Assembly (NCBI GenBank): GCA_036374175.1
Contig: DASUUH010000123.1
Coordinates: 92,194-156,193 of the forward strand
Reading direction: 5' to 3'
Source of the DNA: JASLBX01 sp036374175
GTDB taxonomy: Bacteria; Actinomycetota; Actinomycetes; Jiangellales; Jiangellaceae
DNA: 64,000 nucleotides
Shown here: positions 1-8,765 of the stretch, in pieces
Numbering within the stretch: position 1 is the first letter of the stretch
Layout: the number at the start of each line of letters is the position of its first letter
Translations under genes and position numbers: made by a program
Notes under the pieces: model-generated
The model's database searches: none
What the model was told of the DNA's origin: nothing
What the model saw: only the letters and a program-made list of their open reading frames with translations

Positions 1-1562
1 TAGTCGGCGGCTTCCAGGTTGCGGAAGGCGGCCGTCGAGATCTTGCCGTCGCTGACCACGACGTAAGCCGTCGGCTGGCCGTCGACGCCGGCCGGCAGGT
101 CGATCCGGGCGAGGTAGCGGCCCGAGTCGACATGCGCGAAGCCGAACCAGCCAGAGCCGTCCGACCGCTGCATGATCGTCTCACCGCCGCCCACCGGCGT
201 TAGCGTCACCGTCACGTTGTCCAGCGGGGTGCCGTCCTTGAGCACGAGCGTGCCGGTGACGTGTCCGTCGGTGGGCTGCGTCTTCCAGGTCATCTCCGGC
301 ACCGACGCCTCGTGCTCGAAAGGCGCGCCGGGAGCGGTGAGCGCGGCGGCGAGCGCATCGCGTTCAGCGGAGCGGTCGGCCCACGGCTCGCCGACGAAGG
401 CGTTGCTCGGGTTGGCGTAGGAGTAGCCGCTCCACCCGGCTGCCACGTTGCCGGCCGCGGTGGGTTGCAGGATCTCTTCGACCTGCTCGACGCTGTCTTC
501 GACCGAGTTCAGGTAGAGCGCGGGCCCGTTGACTGCCTGCCGGTCGCCCTGCCAGTCGGCCAGCACTTCGGTCCACTCGGAGAACATCTGATCCTGCGGC
601 GGCAGCCAGTTGCGCTTGTAGTTCATGGCCACGACTGTGTCCATGATCCCTTCGTCCAGCCAGCCCTTCCAGTCCTGCAGAACCTCGGCGTACGTGCGCG
701 TCTGCTCCCAGCCGCCCACCGACTGCGGGCCGAAGCCGTAGGTGATTCCGTCCATCGAGAGCCGGGCCTGCGGGTCGACCTCCCAGATGCCCAGGTAGAT
801 CTTGCGTACCAGAGCGGTCACCTGGTCACGGCGCCAGTCCAGCCACTCCGGGTCGTCGGCGGCCGGAACGTCGGTCCGGCCGGTCGCCGCCCGGAAGCGG
901 GCGACGGACGTGTCGTTGTAACCCCAGTCGCTGTGCGTCGTCGTGGAGTTGAAGTCCGGGTACCGGACGTAGTCGAGGTTGATGCCGTCGACGTCGTACT
1001 CGCGGACGATGCTCTGGATCGCCTCGACGATGTAGTCGCGCGCATCCGGGTGCCCCGGGTCGACGTAGACGTTGTTGCCGACGCGCTCCGTGCCGTCCAC
1101 GCGCTTGTTGAGCCACCGGTCGCGGCCCTCGGCGGTAAGGCCATGCTTGTTCGACACGTGGTCCGGAGAGCTATGTGGGACCGCGGAGTTCCACATCGTG
1201 TTGACGTTGACCCAGGCGTGCACCTCGAGGCCGGCCTCGTGGGCAGCTTCGATGATCGCATCGAGCGGATCGTACGGCGCGGGTGCGATGGCCGCATCGG
1301 TGCGCGGATAGAGAGCGCGGTTGCAGAAGCAGTCGTACCGCCTGGCGGTCTGCACGATCAGGGCGTTGGCGTTGATGGCGAGCGCATCGTCGACCAGCTG
1401 GTCGACCTGAGCCTGGTTGTAGATGCCTTCGTTGAATGCATCCACCCAGTAGCTGCGCCACTGATCGGGAGCAGCGCCGTCGGCACCCGCCGGCGCCGCG
1501 GCGCCGAACGTGGCCGCGACCAGCCCGCTTATCGCAAGGGCGGTGGTCAGTGCTCTTCTCAT
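1..1562 (-). CDS. Secreted family-10-like glycosyl hydrolase (GHL10/DUF187), 3' end outside window
   Basis: Read on the minus strand from ATG at 1562; the reading frame stays open to the left edge, so the C-terminus is missing. Residues 1-27 form a Sec signal peptide (MRRALTTALAISG, then an Ala-rich cleavage region). The mature part opens with the family motif RSYWVDAFNEG, followed by QTARRYDCFCNRALYPR, HAWVNVNTMWN and DGINLDYVRYPDF, typical of the PF02638 TIM-barrel hydrolase-like family, then a beta-sandwich-like C-terminal region (about residue 420 onward). It is probably an extracellular polysaccharide or peptidoglycan hydrolase; the substrate is unknown. It diverges from the GntR regulator and shares three dre-like operators with it, so it is probably co-regulated with the amino-sugar operon. 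Confidence 0.85.
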   Translation of the reverse strand, partial: MRRALTTALAISGLVAATFGAAAPAGADGAAPDQWRSYWVDAFNEGIYNQAQVDQLVDDALAINANALIVQTARRYDCFCNRALYPRTDAAIAPAPYDPLDAIIEAAHEAGLEVHAWVNVNTMWNSAVPHSSPDHVSNKHGLTAEGRDRWLNKRVDGTERVGNNVYVDPGHPDARDYIVEAIQSIVREYDVDGINLDYVRYPDFNSTTTHSDWGYNDTSVARFRAATGRTDVPAADDPEWLDWRRDQVTALVRKIYLGIWEVDPQARLSMDGITYGFGPQSVGGWEQTRTYAEVLQDWKGWLDEGIMDTVVAMNYKRNWLPPQDQMFSEWTEVLADWQGDRQAVNGPALYLNSVEDSVEQVEEILQPTAAGNVAAGWSGYSYANPSNAFVGEPWADRSAERDALAAALTAPGAPFEHEASVPEMTWKTQPTDGHVTGTLVLKDGTPLDNVTVTLTPVGGGETIMQRSDGSGWFGFAHVDSGRYLARIDLPAGVDGQPTAYVVVSDGKISTAAFRNLEAAD

Positions 1563-1594
1563 GCTGGCTGAGCCTCCAGATAGGTGAGGACTTC

Positions 1595-1696
1595 AATGGA
1601 CTAGACCAACGTCGCCTGAACATAGGCGAGAACGCGAAATACGTCTAGACCATCTCTGGCAAATCCGCGAAAGGTGCCGTACAGTCCTAGACCACT
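1595..1696. promoter_or_regulatory. Three DasR-type (dre-like) operators in divergent promoter region
   Basis: Three copies of a CTAGACCA core lie at 1595-1610 (AATGGACTAGACCAAC), 1639-1654 (ATACGTCTAGACCATC) and 1681-1696 (ACAGTCCTAGACCACT). Compared with the known DasR responsive element ACTGGTCTAGACCAGT they match at 12, 11 and 12 of 16 positions. Spacing is 44 and 42 bp, about four helical turns, so the bound proteins would sit on one face of the DNA. They lie between the hydrolase start (1562) and the GntR start (1785), so one regulator can control both directions. Binding by the adjacent GntR protein is inferred. Confidence 0.7.
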
Positions 1697-1784
1697 GGTG
1701 GGCTAAGGTGCTGGCCCGGAACGGAAGCCACGGGCCGGCACTCGTCCCCAAAAATCACACCTGGGCGGGCTGGAAGAGGGAGCA

Positions 1785-2519
1785 GTGCGTACCGCGAAGT
1801 ACCACTCGATCCGCGACGAGATTCTCGATCTCATCGCGGAGCTCAACGTCGGCGAGGCGTTGCCACCGGAACGGACCCTTGCGCCGCAGTTCGGCGTCTC
1901 ACGGATGACGTTGCGCCGGGCGGTGGAGGAGCTGATTCGCGAGGGCCGGCTGGTTCGTCGCCATGGCGCGGGTACCTTCGTCGCCGAACCCAAGATCGCA
2001 CAGGGCCTGGCGGTCACGTCCTTCTCCGAGGACATGCGGCAGCGCGGAGCCGTCCCGTCCAGCCGGACGCTCGGGGTGGACGAGGTGCACGCCGGCGCCC
2101 AGCTCGGGCGGGTGCTTGAGATCTCGCCTGGCGACAAGGTCGTGCGGGTGGTGCGCCTACGGCTCGCGGACGGTGCCCCGATGGCCCTCGAGACCCTGCA
2201 CGTGCCGCGGTCGGTTGCCCCTGATCTGGACGGCGACTCACTTGCCGAGCGCTCGTTCTACGAACTGCTCGCCGAACGGTACGGCGTGGTCCTCGACGGC
2301 GGTGTACAGACCATCGAGGCGACGGTCACAGACGAGACCGAGTCCGAAGTCCTCGAGGTGCCGGTGCATTCGCCGGCGTTCCTGTTCGAGCGCACGTCAC
2401 GTGCCGTTGACGGGCGGGTCGTCGAGTTCGTTCGGTCGGTGTATCGGGGTGACCGGTACAAGTTCAAGGTGGAGCTCCATCCGCACGACGCTTCCGTGAC
2501 GAGGTCGGACCGACGGTGA
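1785..2519 (+). CDS. GntR/HutC-family regulator, DasR-like
   Basis: 244 residues from GTG at 1785, with a purine-rich ribosome site (GAAGAGGGAG) just upstream. An N-terminal winged helix (about residues 5-72, motif PERTLAPQFGVSRMTLRRA and HGAGTFVAEPK) is followed by a UTRA effector domain (about 90-235). Overall it resembles DasR/NagR/YvoA regulators, which respond to glucosamine-6-phosphate or GlcNAc-6-phosphate. Its stop overlaps the GTG of the downstream kinase (GTGA), placing it first in the importer operon. The three dre-like sites upstream suggest autoregulation and control of the divergent hydrolase. The effector in this locus may be a MurNAc-derived phosphosugar; that is inference. 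Confidence 0.85.
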   Translation: MRTAKYHSIRDEILDLIAELNVGEALPPERTLAPQFGVSRMTLRRAVEELIREGRLVRRHGAGTFVAEPKIAQGLAVTSFSEDMRQRGAVPSSRTLGVDEVHAGAQLGRVLEISPGDKVVRVVRLRLADGAPMALETLHVPRSVAPDLDGDSLAERSFYELLAERYGVVLDGGVQTIEATVTDETESEVLEVPVHSPAFLFERTSRAVDGRVVEFVRSVYRGDRYKFKVELHPHDASVTRSDRR

Positions 2520-3478
2520 CCGTACTAGCAGTCGACGTTGGACGGACGATGTTCCGGGCCGCGGTCTTCAGCGACGGCGTGCAGGGTGTGGGCGTCCGGC
2601 TCGACAACGGCACCACGCTGGCCGACGACGATGGCGCCGATCGGGTGGTCGAGCTCCTCGAGTCGGCGCTGCGGACCCTCGGCGACCCGGCCGTGCAGGA
2701 CCTCGAGCACGTGGTGGTCGCCGCAGCCGGGGCGCTCTACCGTCCGGCAATGGCCGAGGCGCTCGTCCGCGCTCTATCCGAGGGCCGCTACGTCAAAGGT
2801 GAGGTCGTCGTCACAACCGACGTTGTGGCCGCCCACGCGGGAGCGCTCCACAACCAGCCAGGAGTGGTGCTTTCGGCCGGGACTGGCGCGGGTGCCTTCG
2901 GCGTCGACGGTTCTGGCGCGACGACGTTGGTCGATGGCGCCGGCTACCTCATTGGCGACGCCGGCAGCGGCTTCAGCGTGGGCCGGGCCGGGCTGGCCGC
3001 CGCGCTGCGGCACCACGACGGCCGCCGAGGCGGCTCCGAACTGCTCGCCCGGTTCGCCGCCGAGCAATACGGGCCGCTGGCGGAGTTGCCTGGCCGCGTT
3101 CACGCCGACATCGCACCCGCCTGCGTGGTGGCCTCGTTCGCACCTGCCGTGGCGCGGGCGGCCAGGGACGGCGACGTCGTCGCTATCGCGATCTGGCGCA
3201 AGGCGGTCACAGAACTTGTCGACACAGCTACAGCGGCGTGCTTCGCGCTGCCGGAGCAAGACCGCCGGATCGCCGTCACCGGAGGCCTGTTCGACCTCGA
3301 TGATCTGGTGACCGAGCCGTTCTCGGTCACGATGGCCGCGCGAGCGCCCGGCGTCGCGGTGCGCCGGGCCGCGGGCGACGCCATGGCCGGCGCCGCACGA
3401 CTGGTTGATCGGCCGGCCGGTGTTTACGAAGACCTGCTGCTCCGCCGGCCGTCGAGTCGCGACGACCACCGTGCCTGA
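2516..3478 (+). CDS. BadF/BadG/BcrA-type N-acetylhexosamine kinase (GlcNAc/MurNAc kinase-like)
   Basis: 320 residues from GTG 2516, which overlaps the stop of the GntR gene. It is an ASKHA-fold kinase: phosphate-1 motif VDVGRTMFRAAV at the N-terminus, VLSAGTGAGAFG in the middle, and the family signature GYLIGDAGSGFSVGR near residues 143-157. N-acetylglucosamine kinases and the clostridial MurNAc/GlcNAc kinase MurK belong to this family. Its place between a DasR-like regulator and an importer plus MurQ suggests it phosphorylates the imported amino sugar at O6, making MurNAc-6-phosphate or GlcNAc-6-phosphate. Which sugar is used cannot be read from the sequence. Confidence 0.8.
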   Translation: MTVLAVDVGRTMFRAAVFSDGVQGVGVRLDNGTTLADDDGADRVVELLESALRTLGDPAVQDLEHVVVAAAGALYRPAMAEALVRALSEGRYVKGEVVVTTDVVAAHAGALHNQPGVVLSAGTGAGAFGVDGSGATTLVDGAGYLIGDAGSGFSVGRAGLAAALRHHDGRRGGSELLARFAAEQYGPLAELPGRVHADIAPACVVASFAPAVARAARDGDVVAIAIWRKAVTELVDTATAACFALPEQDRRIAVTGGLFDLDDLVTEPFSVTMAARAPGVAVRRAAGDAMAGAARLVDRPAGVYEDLLLRRPSSRDDHRA

Positions 3479-3518
3479 GCAGTACCAGATGAGAATCGAC
3501 GAAAGGAAAGGCACAGTT

Positions 3519-4826
3519 ATGAGTCCTGCCCCGCGGAAGAAGCTGACGCTGCTGGGGGGCGCTGCCGCGCTGGCCCTGGTGCTTGCGGCCTGCGGTGACG
3601 ACAACGGCGACGACGAGGCCACTACGCCGGACGACACTGCTCCGCCGCAGGAAGAAGAGGCCGAGCTGACCGGCGACCTGACGGTCTGGATCATGGAGCC
3701 GGGCAACCCGGATGTCCAGGACACAATCGACGGGTTCGGCGAAGCGTTCGAACAGATGCATGAAGGCGTGACGATCAACATCGACTACGTCCCGTGGGCG
3801 AACGCACACGACCAGTTCACCACCGGCATCGCGGGCGGTCAGGTGCCGGACCTGGCTGAGATGGGCAACACGTGGACGCCGGAATTCGCGGAGGTCGGTG
3901 CCTTCGCCCCGGTTCAGCCGCCGGAGGGTGTCGAGTTCGTCGAGGGCCTTGCCCAGTCCGCCACCCTTGACGGCACAACCTACGGCTATCCCTGGTACGC
4001 CGGTTCTCGCGCGCTCATATATCGCACCGACGTGTTCGAAGAGGCGGGCGTGGACGTCCCGACCACCTGGGACGAGCTGCTCGAGGTCGGCGACGCGATC
4101 GCGGCGGAGACCGACATCGCGCCGATCCGGCCGGCGGGCGCGTACCAGCACATGTTCCAGCCGTTGATCTGGAACGCCGGCGGTGACATCGCGACGCAGG
4201 ACGGCGGCACCTGGACGCCGGGCTTCGACTCTGACGCCGGGCACCAGGCGCTGAGCTTCTTCGAGGCGCTGTGGAAGAAGGGCTGGTCGCCGGAGGGTGC
4301 CGTCCAGTGGAACTCGGTCGACGTCCGCGACGACTTCGCCAACGAGGGTGCGGCCATGATGATCGGTGGGGGCTGGGATCTGCGGGCCATCCTGGGCGCC
4401 AACCCGGACCTCGAAGGCAAGGTCGGTACCGCGCTGATGCCGGCTGGCCCTGCCGACAACCGGGACGTGTTCGCCGGCGGCAGCAACCTGGTCGTGTTCC
4501 AGGAGTCACAGCAGCAGGAACTGGCCATGGCATTTGCCGAGTTCATGATCGAGCCGGAGAACGCCAACGAGTTCACCGACCAGATCGGCTTCCTGCCCGG
4601 CACCGTCGCGGGCGTCGAGGAGGCTGTCGGCGGCGACGAGCTGTTCGGCGTGTTCGGTGAGCAGTTCGTGAACCACTCGCGCGCGTACCCAGTTGCCGGC
4701 TGGTGGGGCAAGGTCGAAGGCAACGCAACCATCCCCAACGAGCTCCAGCGGCTGATGCTGGGTGAGGTGACGGTCGAGGAGGCCGCCGCCAACATCGATG
4801 CGGGCATCGCCGACGCCATCGGCTGA
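3519..4826 (+). CDS. ABC sugar importer, substrate-binding lipoprotein
   Basis: 435 residues from ATG 3519, preceded by GAAAGGAAAG at 3501-3510. The N-terminus is a lipoprotein signal with lipobox LAAC and an acidic linker (GDDNGDDEA) after the lipidated Cys. The remainder is a family-1 extracellular solute-binding fold (LTVWIMEPGNPDV, IDYVPWANAHDQF, then the hinge-like AGSRALIYRTDVFEEAG). It should hand a sugar to the two permeases encoded directly downstream (2-bp gap). No ATPase gene is present here, so a shared MsiK-type ATPase elsewhere in the genome is likely, as is usual for actinobacterial sugar importers. Locus context points to an amino sugar or muropeptide-derived disaccharide as cargo. 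Confidence 0.88.
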   Translation: MSPAPRKKLTLLGGAAALALVLAACGDDNGDDEATTPDDTAPPQEEEAELTGDLTVWIMEPGNPDVQDTIDGFGEAFEQMHEGVTINIDYVPWANAHDQFTTGIAGGQVPDLAEMGNTWTPEFAEVGAFAPVQPPEGVEFVEGLAQSATLDGTTYGYPWYAGSRALIYRTDVFEEAGVDVPTTWDELLEVGDAIAAETDIAPIRPAGAYQHMFQPLIWNAGGDIATQDGGTWTPGFDSDAGHQALSFFEALWKKGWSPEGAVQWNSVDVRDDFANEGAAMMIGGGWDLRAILGANPDLEGKVGTALMPAGPADNRDVFAGGSNLVVFQESQQQELAMAFAEFMIEPENANEFTDQIGFLPGTVAGVEEAVGGDELFGVFGEQFVNHSRAYPVAGWWGKVEGNATIPNELQRLMLGEVTVEEAAANIDAGIADAIG

Positions 4827-4828
4827 CA

Positions 4829-5815
4829 ATGACGTCCGCTCCATCGGGCCGGCGGCAGGGGACTGCCCTTGCCGCCGGCCCACCGCCCGCAGCGGCCGTG
4901 CCACGTCGAGGCCGTTCCTTCCGCCAGCTGTTCGACAACCGGCTGCTGCCAATCCTGCTGGTCGCGCCGGCGATCCTGGTGATCGGCGGGCTGATCGGTT
5001 ACCCGGTGCTGCGTACGGCGTGGCTGTCGTTCACCGATGCCGATCTGTCGGCGCTCATCTCCGGCGAGATGTCATTCGTCGGATTGGACAACTACGTCGA
5101 CGCGCTCGGTGACCCGACGCTGCGGCGGGCCACGATCGCCACCGTCCTGTTCGGCCTGGCCTGCGTGGCCGGCACCATGGTGGTCGGCATCGCCGTCGCG
5201 CTCCTGCTCAACCGGGCGTTTCGCGGGCGGACGCTGCTCGGTGTATTCGTCCTGCTGCCATGGGCCATCCCGAACGTCGCCGCCTCGCTGGTCTGGGGAT
5301 GGATCTTCCACGACCAGTACGGCGTCCTCAACTGGGCGCTGAGCTCGCTCGGCCTGTCGTCGTTCGATGGGTATGCATGGTTCAACAACTGGCTCACCGC
5401 CTTCGTCGTGATCGGCGTCGTGGTGATCTGGCAGTCGTTCCCGCTGGTGGCGCTGGTCTTGCTGGCCGGGCTGCAGACGATCCCGTCCGATGTCATGGAA
5501 GCGGCCAAGATCGACGGGACGACGGCGTGGCAGCGAACGAGGCTGATCGTGCTGCCGATACTCAAGCCGCTGCTACTCGTCTTGGTCGTCATCTCGACGA
5601 TCTGGGACTTCAAGATCTTCGATCAGATTTACATTCTGTCCGGCGGCGGACCTGCGCGGCGCACCGAGGTGCTGGCATTCACCGCCTACCGCGAAGCGTT
5701 CACGCAGAGCGACTTCGGCCTAGGCTCGGCGCTCGCCATGATCCTTTTCGTCATATTGATCATCGTGACGGTCGTCTACATCAGGCTCATCCGCGACGAG
5801 GAGCAGGCCCGATGA
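4829..5815 (+). CDS. ABC sugar importer permease 1 (MalF-like)
   Basis: 328 residues from ATG 4829, two bases after the binding-protein stop. A cytoplasmic Arg/Pro-rich N-terminus (about 45 residues) is followed by six predicted membrane helices. The binding-protein-dependent EAA loop that docks the ATPase is VMEAAKIDGTTAWQRTRLIVLP, shown here only as its core EAAKIDG near residue 225. The length and six-helix layout match MalF/UgpA-type permeases without the large MalF periplasmic loop. It forms a heterodimer with the next gene product, whose ATG overlaps its stop. Confidence 0.88.
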   Translation: MTSAPSGRRQGTALAAGPPPAAAVPRRGRSFRQLFDNRLLPILLVAPAILVIGGLIGYPVLRTAWLSFTDADLSALISGEMSFVGLDNYVDALGDPTLRRATIATVLFGLACVAGTMVVGIAVALLLNRAFRGRTLLGVFVLLPWAIPNVAASLVWGWIFHDQYGVLNWALSSLGLSSFDGYAWFNNWLTAFVVIGVVVIWQSFPLVALVLLAGLQTIPSDVMEAAKIDGTTAWQRTRLIVLPILKPLLLVLVVISTIWDFKIFDQIYILSGGGPARRTEVLAFTAYREAFTQSDFGLGSALAMILFVILIIVTVVYIRLIRDEEQAR

Positions 5816-6687
5816 CGACGGTGTCCGGTTCGAGGCGAGTGATGACAGCCGCAGCGGCCCGGCGTCGGCGCCGGTTGGTGTCCGTCCTGACGTACCTTGC
5901 CGCGCTGCTGGTCGCGGTGTTCTCGGTGTTTCCGCTGTTCTGGATGGTGCTCACTTCGGTGAAGCCCCGATCAGAGATCATTACGCCGGAGCCGGTGTGG
6001 TGGCCGTCGTCCTTCGAATTCGATCGCTACCCATATGTGCTCGAGGCGGGCTTCACGACGTACTTGCGCAACTCGCTGCTGGTGGCGGCCGGAACGACGG
6101 TGGTCGGCCTGGTCGTCGCGACGTTCGCCGGATACGCGCTTGCGCGGTTCAAGCTGCCGCTCCGCCGTTACCTCGTGCTGCTGATCCTGGCGACTCAACT
6201 GTTCCCGCTCGTCGTCCTGCTGATCCCGCTGTTCATCGTGATGCGGAACCTCGGACTACTTGGCAGCCTGTGGGGACTTGTCATCGCGTACCTGGCCTTC
6301 ATCACGCCGCTCACCATTTGGATCCTGCGAGGGTTCTTCCTGTCCATCCCCGTGGACCTGGAAGAAGCGGCCCAGATCGACGGGTGCACCAGATTCGGCG
6401 CGATGTGGCGGGTGATCCTGCCGCTGGCCGGGCCCGGCGTTGCCGCCTCCGCCATCTTCGCCTGGATCGCGGCGTGGAACGAGTTCCTCATGGCGCTGAC
6501 GTTCATCCGTGGTGACGCCCAGCGCACCCTTCCGGTCGCACTGGCCCAGTTCGCTGGGCTTGAACAGACCGACCACGGCGCGATCATGGCGGCGAGCACC
6601 ATGTTCACCGTCCCGGTCGTGATCTTCTTTCTGTTCGTCCACAAGAGGCTGACGACCGGCATGGTCGCCGGCGCGGTCAAGGGGTGA
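5812..6687 (+). CDS. ABC sugar importer permease 2 (MalG-like)
   Basis: 291 residues from ATG 5812 (ATGA overlap with permease 1). A short basic N-terminus (ARRRRRL) precedes six membrane helices. The MalG-type EAA loop is EEAAQIDGCTRF near residue 185, and the C-terminus ends in the usual TTGMVAGAVKG. It pairs with permease 1 and the lipoprotein to form the importer. The following gene probably started as a GTGA overlap with this stop codon. Confidence 0.88.
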   Translation: MTTVSGSRRVMTAAAARRRRRLVSVLTYLAALLVAVFSVFPLFWMVLTSVKPRSEIITPEPVWWPSSFEFDRYPYVLEAGFTTYLRNSLLVAAGTTVVGLVVATFAGYALARFKLPLRRYLVLLILATQLFPLVVLLIPLFIVMRNLGLLGSLWGLVIAYLAFITPLTIWILRGFFLSIPVDLEEAAQIDGCTRFGAMWRVILPLAGPGVAASAIFAWIAAWNEFLMALTFIRGDAQRTLPVALAQFAGLEQTDHGAIMAASTMFTVPVVIFFLFVHKRLTTGMVAGAVKG

Positions 6688-7690
6688 GTCCGTCATAGCG
6701 ATAGGAACCAGCTACTTCGGCAACCGGATCCTGCGGCATGTCGCCGCCGACATGGAAGGGCTCGCCGAGCAGGGGTTCACCGGCGTCCTGCACACGTACT
6801 CGGAGAACGACCTGGCCTATTACCGCGATCAGATGACCCGCATCGTCGCTGCATCGCACGATGCCGGACTCGAAGTACAGGTCGGGCCGTGGGGGCTCGG
6901 CGGCGTGTTCGGCGGCGAGGCGGAGTCGATCTTCGCCATGCGCCATCCCGAGATGGGCCAGGTGTTCGCCGACAGGCGCCGGGTGGGCTCGCCATGCCCG
7001 ACGCGGCCGGAGTTCCGGGCGTACGTTCGCGACTGGGCGACGGCCGCGGTGGAATCCGGAGCCGACCAGATCTTCTGGGACGAGCCGCACTGGTCGCACC
7101 CGACGCGGTTCGACGAGCCGGCGAACAACTGGACGTGCGTGTGCGAGTCGTGCCAGCGGCAGTACGCCGACCGCTACGGCGAGCCGATGCCACGCGAGCT
7201 GACCGCCGAGGTGCGTGCCTTCCGGGAAGCGGTGCTCGTCGAGTGGCTGGCCGAGCTTGTCGGCCACGTCAGGTCGCTAGGTGGGCGGTCCACGGTCTGC
7301 CTGCTGCCGCCGGTCGAGGGCCATCACGTCGGCATCGACACCTGGGAGCCGGTGGCCGCGATCGACGGTCTGGACACGCTCGCCACCGACCCGTACTGGT
7401 CGTTCTTCGACCTCGAGGTGACCGAGTTCGTCGGTGGGCAGTCCGCTCGGTTGCGTGCGGCGGCCGACGCATATGGGCTGCGCTCGCAAATCTGGATCCA
7501 AGGCTTCCGGCTCGGGCCGGACCAGGCCGACGAGATCTCCGCAGCCGTGGCCGCTGCCCGTGCCGCCGGCGTCGAAGATCTGTGGACCTGGGGGTACGAA
7601 GCCTGCGGGCACATGAGCTACCTCGGCACCCGCGAGCCGGATCAGGTCTGGAATGCGCTCGTGCAGGCGCTGACCGGAAGCCGAGCCTGA
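6684..7690 (+). CDS. Unassigned TIM-barrel-like protein of the amino-sugar operon; apparent 1-bp frameshift at its start
   Basis: About 330 residues. Coding similarity to a barrel strand (IAIGTSYFGNRILRHV) is already visible from 6695, well before the first in-frame ATG at 6752, yet no standard start codon exists in that frame. GTG 6684 has the operon's usual GTGA overlap but runs into TAG after four codons; one extra base (for example CCC instead of CC at 6690-6691) would give VSPVIAIGTSYFG. The alternative is an AUA start at 6695. Visible features: FWDEPHW near the middle (possible acidic catalytic site), CVCESCQ (CxxC, as in GH42-type metal clusters), and DLWTWGYEACGH near the C-terminus. 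It looks like an intracellular glycoside hydrolase or isomerase, with no signal peptide. I do not recognise a named family. Position between importer and MurQ suggests it processes the imported sugar. Confidence 0.65.
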
Positions 7691-8586
7691 TGGCCGAAGA
7701 ACTGGACCGGCTCGACACCGAAGGTCGGCTGCCCCAGGCCGCCGACCTGGACCAGATGACCACACGTGAGCAGGTCGAACTGATCGGCCGGCAGGACCGG
7801 GTTGCCGTCGAGGCCGTGGCGGCGGCGCGAGCTGAGCTCGCTCGCGCCGTCGACCTGGCGGCCGAGAGGTTACGTGGTGGCGGCCGACTGATCGAACTGG
7901 GAGCCGGGACGCCGGGACGGCTGGCCGTGTTGGACGCGGCCGAGTGCGGGCCGACGTTCGGCGCGGACGAGCGAGTTGTCGCGGTCATGGCCGGCGGTTC
8001 TGATGCGGTTCGTAATGCGATCGAGCGCAGCGAGGACGACTTCGACCTTGGGGTGGCCGACGTGCGGAACCTGGGGGTCGGGCCGGCCGATGTGGTCGTC
8101 GCGGTCAGCGCGTCCGGCCGCACTCCTTATGTGCTGGGGGCGGTGGAGGTGGCCCGGCAGGCGGGCGCTCTCACCATCGCGGTCGTGAACAACCCTGGTT
8201 CGGCGCTGGCAGCGGTATGTGACGTCGCCATCGAGGCGCTGACCGGACCCGAGATCATCTCAGGTTCGACACGGTTAAAGGCCGGTACGGCACAGAAGCT
8301 CGTGCTCAACACGATCTCAACGCTGGTCATGGTGCGGCTGGGGCGGACGTACGGCGATCTGATGGTCGACGTCCGCGCGTCGAACGCCAAGCTGCGTCGC
8401 CGGGCGCAACGGATTGTTATGGAGGCGACGGGAGCTACTGAAGATGCTGTCTCCGCGGCCTTGGAAGCCGCCGGTGGTGAAGCCAAGGTGGCGCTCGTCA
8501 TGCTGCTGGCGGGGGTCGAGGCCGAAACGGCCCGGTCGCGCCTCGCTGCGGCTGACGGCCACGTCCGCCAAGCTGCTGCCGTTTGA
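7690..8586 (+). CDS. murQ: N-acetylmuramic acid 6-phosphate etherase
   Basis: 298 residues from ATG 7690, the same length as typical MurQ, sharing one base with the upstream stop. It is a SIS-domain lyase that removes the D-lactyl ether from MurNAc-6-phosphate, giving GlcNAc-6-phosphate and D-lactate in the cytoplasm. Family signatures: GAGTPGRLAVLDAAECGPTF (residues 71-90, with Glu85 in the position of a conserved active-site Glu), SASGRTPYVLGA, and the C-terminal block TGPEIISGSTRLKAG followed by NTISTLVMVRLGRTYGD. Its TGA stop lies inside the left arm of the palindrome that follows. With AnmK downstream it indicates MurNAc or anhydro-MurNAc catabolism. Confidence 0.95.
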   Translation: MAEELDRLDTEGRLPQAADLDQMTTREQVELIGRQDRVAVEAVAAARAELARAVDLAAERLRGGGRLIELGAGTPGRLAVLDAAECGPTFGADERVVAVMAGGSDAVRNAIERSEDDFDLGVADVRNLGVGPADVVVAVSASGRTPYVLGAVEVARQAGALTIAVVNNPGSALAAVCDVAIEALTGPEIISGSTRLKAGTAQKLVLNTISTLVMVRLGRTYGDLMVDVRASNAKLRRRAQRIVMEATGATEDAVSAALEAAGGEAKVALVMLLAGVEAETARSRLAAADGHVRQAAAV

Positions 8587-8748
8587 TCACGTTCAGCATG
8601 CCTGTGGGTGCCGGACCAGGCGCGTGCGCCTGGTGGGGTGCCGACACGCCTGGTGGGGTGCCGACACACCTGCTGAACGTGATCATTCGGTGCCGCACTA
8701 GGCGCGTGCAGGTGGTACAGCACCCACAAGCATGCTGAACGTGATCAA
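8583..8748. repeat. Composite palindrome with three arms and a 20-bp tandem duplication
   Basis: The left arm 8583-8601 (TTGATCACGTTCAGCATGC) is repeated exactly as its reverse complement at 8730-8748, and a third inverted copy (TGCTGAACGTGATCA) sits at 8671-8685. Complementarity continues imperfectly inward (TGTGGGTGC against GCACCCACA). Inside, GCCTGGTGGGGTGCCGACAC occurs twice in tandem (8628-8647 and 8648-8667). It separates murQ from anmK. The left arm contains the murQ stop codon. Confidence 0.9.
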
Positions 8749-8765
8749 TCGGCAAAGGAGTGAGG

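Noticed and set aside
261..1571. Long plus-strand frame opposite the first gene
   Set aside because: Antisense to a clear secreted hydrolase with signal peptide; Val/Arg/Asp-rich shadow.
3405..3518. Upstream extension of the binding-protein gene to 3405
   Set aside because: It would bury the lipoprotein signal and overlap the kinase gene; ATG 3519 has the ribosome site and a correct signal peptide.
8628..8667. CRISPR-like tandem repeat
   Set aside because: Only two directly adjacent 20-bp copies without spacers and no cas genes.
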